Positions 6,246 to 8,010 of a DNA stretch of 8,010 nt are shown here, in pieces. The first letter of the stretch is position 1. Each line of letters opens with the position of its first letter. The stretch comes from Flavimaricola sp. (GTDB lineage: Bacteria; Pseudomonadota; Alphaproteobacteria; Rhodobacterales; Rhodobacteraceae), in the NCBI GenBank assembly GCA_023300365.1, contig JALZWD010000101.1, forward strand, positions 1 to 8,010. Direction: 5' to 3'. Under the pieces are notes generated by a model. That model made no database searches and was not told where the DNA came from. It saw only the letters and a program-made list of their open reading frames with translations. The translations under genes were made by a program, and so were the position numbers.

Positions 6246-7408
6246 GGGAGGCGTCCGGCCGGCGGGGTGTTGCGGCTTCGCCCAGAGGTGACTTGGCCGT
6301 CGATTATGGTCATGCCGACGCCGGGAAGATTGCCCAATTCGACGCTTTCGAGCAGGGTTTTGCCGGGGGCGTGCTGGGCTTGGTCCATGAGCACGAAATC
6401 GGCGCAGAGGCCTTGTTTTATCATACCTGTGTCGAGTGAGCGTTGGGTGGTGGTGTTGCCGGTGGCGAGGCAGAAGGCCTGTTCGGCGGGCAGATTGCCC
6501 AGTGACGAGAGCATCGCGACCATGCGCATGATGCCTAAGGGTTGCACGCCGGATCCGGCGGGGCCGTCGGTGCCGAGGATGACGCGATCGAGGCAGCCAA
6601 GTTCGCGGGCGGTGTTGAGCGTGAGCAGGGCCGCGCGTTCGTTGCCGTTGTGGACGATTTCGAGCCCGGCAGAGCAGCTTTCGCAGATGCAGGTGATTTG
6701 ATCATCGGGCAGGGCGGTGTGGCCGCCGTTGATATGGCCGATGATATCGGTGCCGGTTTCGAGGACCATGTCGGCGTCGATCAGGCCAGAGCCGGGGATC
6801 GAGGGGCCGCCGGTGTGGATGGTGGATTGGATGCCGTATTTGCGGGCCCAATCGACCATTTGCTTGGCGGTTTTGCCGTCTTTGACGGTGCCGAGACCTA
6901 CTTCGCCCAAAAGGGTGACGCCGGCGTCGGCGAGGTCTTTGAAGTCTTGTTCGACCATGCCGTGTTCGATCACTGGGGCGCCTGCGTGGACTTTCATGCC
7001 GGAGGGGCGGAAGTTTTCGTACCAACGCTGTGCGGCGATGGCCATTGCTTTGAGGCCCACCACGTCCTTGGGGCGGCCGGGCATGTGGACTTCGCCCGCG
7101 GAGATCAGGGTTGTTACCCCGCCGTGCAGTGTGCTGTCGATCCAGTGGAGTTGCTGTTGGCGCGGGGTATAGTCGCCGACGACGGGGTGGATGTGGCTGT
7201 CGATGAGGCCCGGTGCGAGGGTAGAGCCGTTGGCGTTGACCGTTGTGGTGGCGTTTTCGCAATCAAGGTCGGCCTCGGCGCCCCATGCGGTGATTTTACC
7301 GTTGGTGGCAATCAGGCAGTCGCCGTCGAGGATTGGTGCGTTGATATCGCCAGACAAGATGAGGCCGATATTTCGGATGACCAGTTTTGCGGGTGTCGGA
7401 TCTGGCAT
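6233..7408 (-). CDS. ena: Enamidase-like amidohydrolase (nicotinate pathway)
   Basis: The protein closely resembles enamidase of Eubacterium barkeri, which opens the ring of 1,4,5,6-tetrahydro-6-oxonicotinate to 2-formylglutarate and ammonia. It has 391 residues (family about 385). Shared features as I remember that protein are IRNIG near the start, SGD, APGLIDSHIH, GDYTPRQ, LHGGVTTLISAG, GRPKD, GEVGLGT, HTGG, HINGG, ATGNTT and the C-terminal SRNTPPA. Probable metal ligands are H72 and H74 (HIH), E169, H198, H225 and D281 (GTDGP), the set expected for a binuclear centre bridged by glutamate rather than carboxylated lysine. It has no signal peptide. The start has AGGAG nine bases upstream. It is divergent from a molybdenum hydroxylase subunit gene, which fits a pathway starting with nicotinate hydroxylation. 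The amidohydrolase superfamily is certain and the enamidase subgroup very likely; the exact substrate in this organism is inferred. Confidence 0.88.
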   Translation of the reverse strand: MPDPTPAKLVIRNIGLILSGDINAPILDGDCLIATNGKITAWGAEADLDCENATTTVNANGSTLAPGLIDSHIHPVVGDYTPRQQQLHWIDSTLHGGVTTLISAGEVHMPGRPKDVVGLKAMAIAAQRWYENFRPSGMKVHAGAPVIEHGMVEQDFKDLADAGVTLLGEVGLGTVKDGKTAKQMVDWARKYGIQSTIHTGGPSIPGSGLIDADMVLETGTDIIGHINGGHTALPDDQITCICESCSAGLEIVHNGNERAALLTLNTARELGCLDRVILGTDGPAGSGVQPLGIMRMVAMLSSLGNLPAEQAFCLATGNTTTQRSLDTGMIKQGLCADFVLMDQAQHAPGKTLLESVELGNLPGVGMTIIDGQVTSGRSRNTPPAGRLPEIV

Positions 7409-7435
7409 TATTCGGCGCTCCTATGACTTTTGACC

Positions 7436-7463
7436 AGCCTATCAGTGCGGGATGTGCAATCAA
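7436..7463 (-). promoter_or_regulatory. Candidate promoter for the enamidase gene
   Basis: On the minus strand TTGATT (7458-7463) and TAGGCT (7436-7441) are separated by 16 nt. Transcription would start near 7429, giving a leader of about 20 nt that still contains the AGGAG ribosome binding site. It is back to back with the plus-strand candidate, with only four bases between the two -35 boxes. Confidence 0.4.
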
Positions 7464-7479
7464 GGGTTTGACACAACCC
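7464..7479. promoter_or_regulatory. Inverted repeat over the plus-strand -35 box
   Basis: GGGTT (7464-7468) and AACCC (7475-7479) form an inverted repeat. Within it, TTGACACAA is symmetric for three bases on each side of ACA. It covers the plus-strand -35 box and abuts the minus-strand one, so a bound regulator could control both genes. No regulator is identified. Confidence 0.25.
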
Positions 7480-7495
7480 AAGCCGCGCGTAGGCT
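7468..7495 (+). promoter_or_regulatory. Candidate promoter for the molybdenum hydroxylase genes
   Basis: TTGACA (7468-7473, perfect) and TAGGCT (7490-7495) are separated by 16 nt. The predicted start of transcription, about seven bases after the -10 box, falls at or next to the ATG at 7502, which would make the mRNA leaderless. Confidence 0.45.
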
Positions 7496-7501
7496 GTTGG
7501 T

Positions 7502-8010
7502 ATGGTTTACCACTTGGCCCGAACAATAGACGATGCTGTGGCCGCGATTGATGCGGGAGCGGAGGTAATCGCGGGGGGGACGGATTGGTTTCCTGCGCGT
7601 GGCGAGCGTATCGGCGATGTGTCCTTAATTGATATTTCGATGCTTGAGGGTATGACCGATATTGCCCTGCAAGACGGCTATTGGCGGATTGGGGCGGCGG
7701 TCACGTGGAGTGATGTTTTGCGGGCCGAATTGCCGCCTGCGTTTGATGCGCTTTGTGGTGCTGCGCGCGAGGTTGGGTCGGTTCAGATACAAAATGTTGG
7801 CACGCTTGTTGGCAACCTGTGCAATGCGTCGCCTGCGGCGGATGGGGTGCCGCCTTTGTTGTGTCTTGGGGCCTTGGTTGAGGTGGTGTCGGCGCGCGGT
7901 GTGCGACGTGTGCCGCTAGCGGATTTTATTTTGGGCCCGCGCCGGACGGATTTGACGACGGGGGAATTTGTCCAAGCGATCGTGGTTCCTGAGCCTGCCG
8001 CCGGGGCCGT
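7502..8010 (+). CDS. FAD-binding subunit of a molybdenum hydroxylase, C-terminal part missing
   Basis: This gene encodes the medium (FAD) subunit of a three-subunit molybdenum hydroxylase of the xanthine dehydrogenase / CO dehydrogenase family, which passes electrons from the Mo and iron-sulphur centres to an acceptor. There are 169 codons before the window ends; the family is about 260-290 residues. The first FAD motif is AGGTDW (24-29). The second is QIQNVGTLVGNLCNASPAAD (95-114), the usual place of the pyrophosphate- and flavin-contacting loop. The protein starts directly with the FAD domain, so the iron-sulphur and Mo domains must be separate genes, expected downstream. The start has only a weak AGG eight bases upstream, or the mRNA is leaderless. 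Beside an enamidase, the likely substrate is nicotinate (as for the NdhF subunit of nicotinate dehydrogenase). Xanthine, pyrimidine or another N-heterocycle cannot be excluded. Confidence 0.9.
   Translation, partial: MVYHLARTIDDAVAAIDAGAEVIAGGTDWFPARGERIGDVSLIDISMLEGMTDIALQDGYWRIGAAVTWSDVLRAELPPAFDALCGAAREVGSVQIQNVGTLVGNLCNASPAADGVPPLLCLGALVEVVSARGVRRVPLADFILGPRRTDLTTGEFVQAIVVPEPAAGA

Noticed and set aside
6542..7426. A 294-codon open frame on the plus strand, opposite the enamidase gene.
   Set aside because: Its Gly/Ala/Asp-rich product matches no family, and the enamidase on the other strand has all its metal ligands.
1..8010. tRNA genes, CRISPR repeats, insertion-sequence ends or attachment sites.
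   Set aside because: I saw no cloverleaf, regular repeat-spacer pattern, transposase or integrase frame, or long direct repeat.

Overview
The window looks like part of a GC-rich alphaproteobacterial chromosome. A marine Rhodobacterales (Roseobacter-type) bacterium is the best guess, from the codon style, the gene types and the short gaps between genes; no rRNA or other marker is present to prove it. It holds six protein-coding genes, two of them cut by the window ends. There is no mobile element, tRNA or CRISPR array.

Region 1 (1-3662, minus strand) is a four-gene ABC transporter operon in the order ugpB-ugpA-ugpE-ugpC. It encodes a periplasmic binding protein, two permeases and the N-terminal part of the ATPase, which runs off the left edge. 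The proteins resemble the sn-glycerol-3-phosphate / glycerophosphodiester (Ugp) importer. Spacing is tight: 13 nt between ugpA and ugpE, and a one-base TAATG overlap between ugpE and ugpC. The exception is the ugpB-ugpA gap, which carries a strong hairpin that probably sets binding-protein versus permease mRNA levels.

Region 2 (3663-3996) is a 334-nt intergenic region between the divergent ugpB and the alpha-galactosidase gene. It should hold both promoters and any operator. Only weak candidates are visible.

Region 3 (3997-6072, plus strand) encodes a cytoplasmic GH36 alpha-galactosidase with its catalytic aspartates intact. A Ugp-type importer facing a cytoplasmic alpha-galactosidase suggests that the imported substrate could be an alpha-galactosyl-glycerol compound, such as floridoside from red algae or a deacylated galactolipid. 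This is inference.

Region 4 (6073-6232) is a convergent intergenic region with two sets of inverted repeats, probably transcript 3' ends.

Region 5 (6233-8010) is a second divergent pair. A minus-strand amidohydrolase closely resembles enamidase of the nicotinate fermentation pathway. A plus-strand gene, cut by the right edge, encodes the FAD subunit of a molybdenum hydroxylase. Together they point to N-heterocycle (nicotinate-type) catabolism: hydroxylation by a Mo enzyme, then ring opening by enamidase. The 93-nt gap between them contains back-to-back promoter-like elements, and the plus-strand gene may be translated from a leaderless mRNA.
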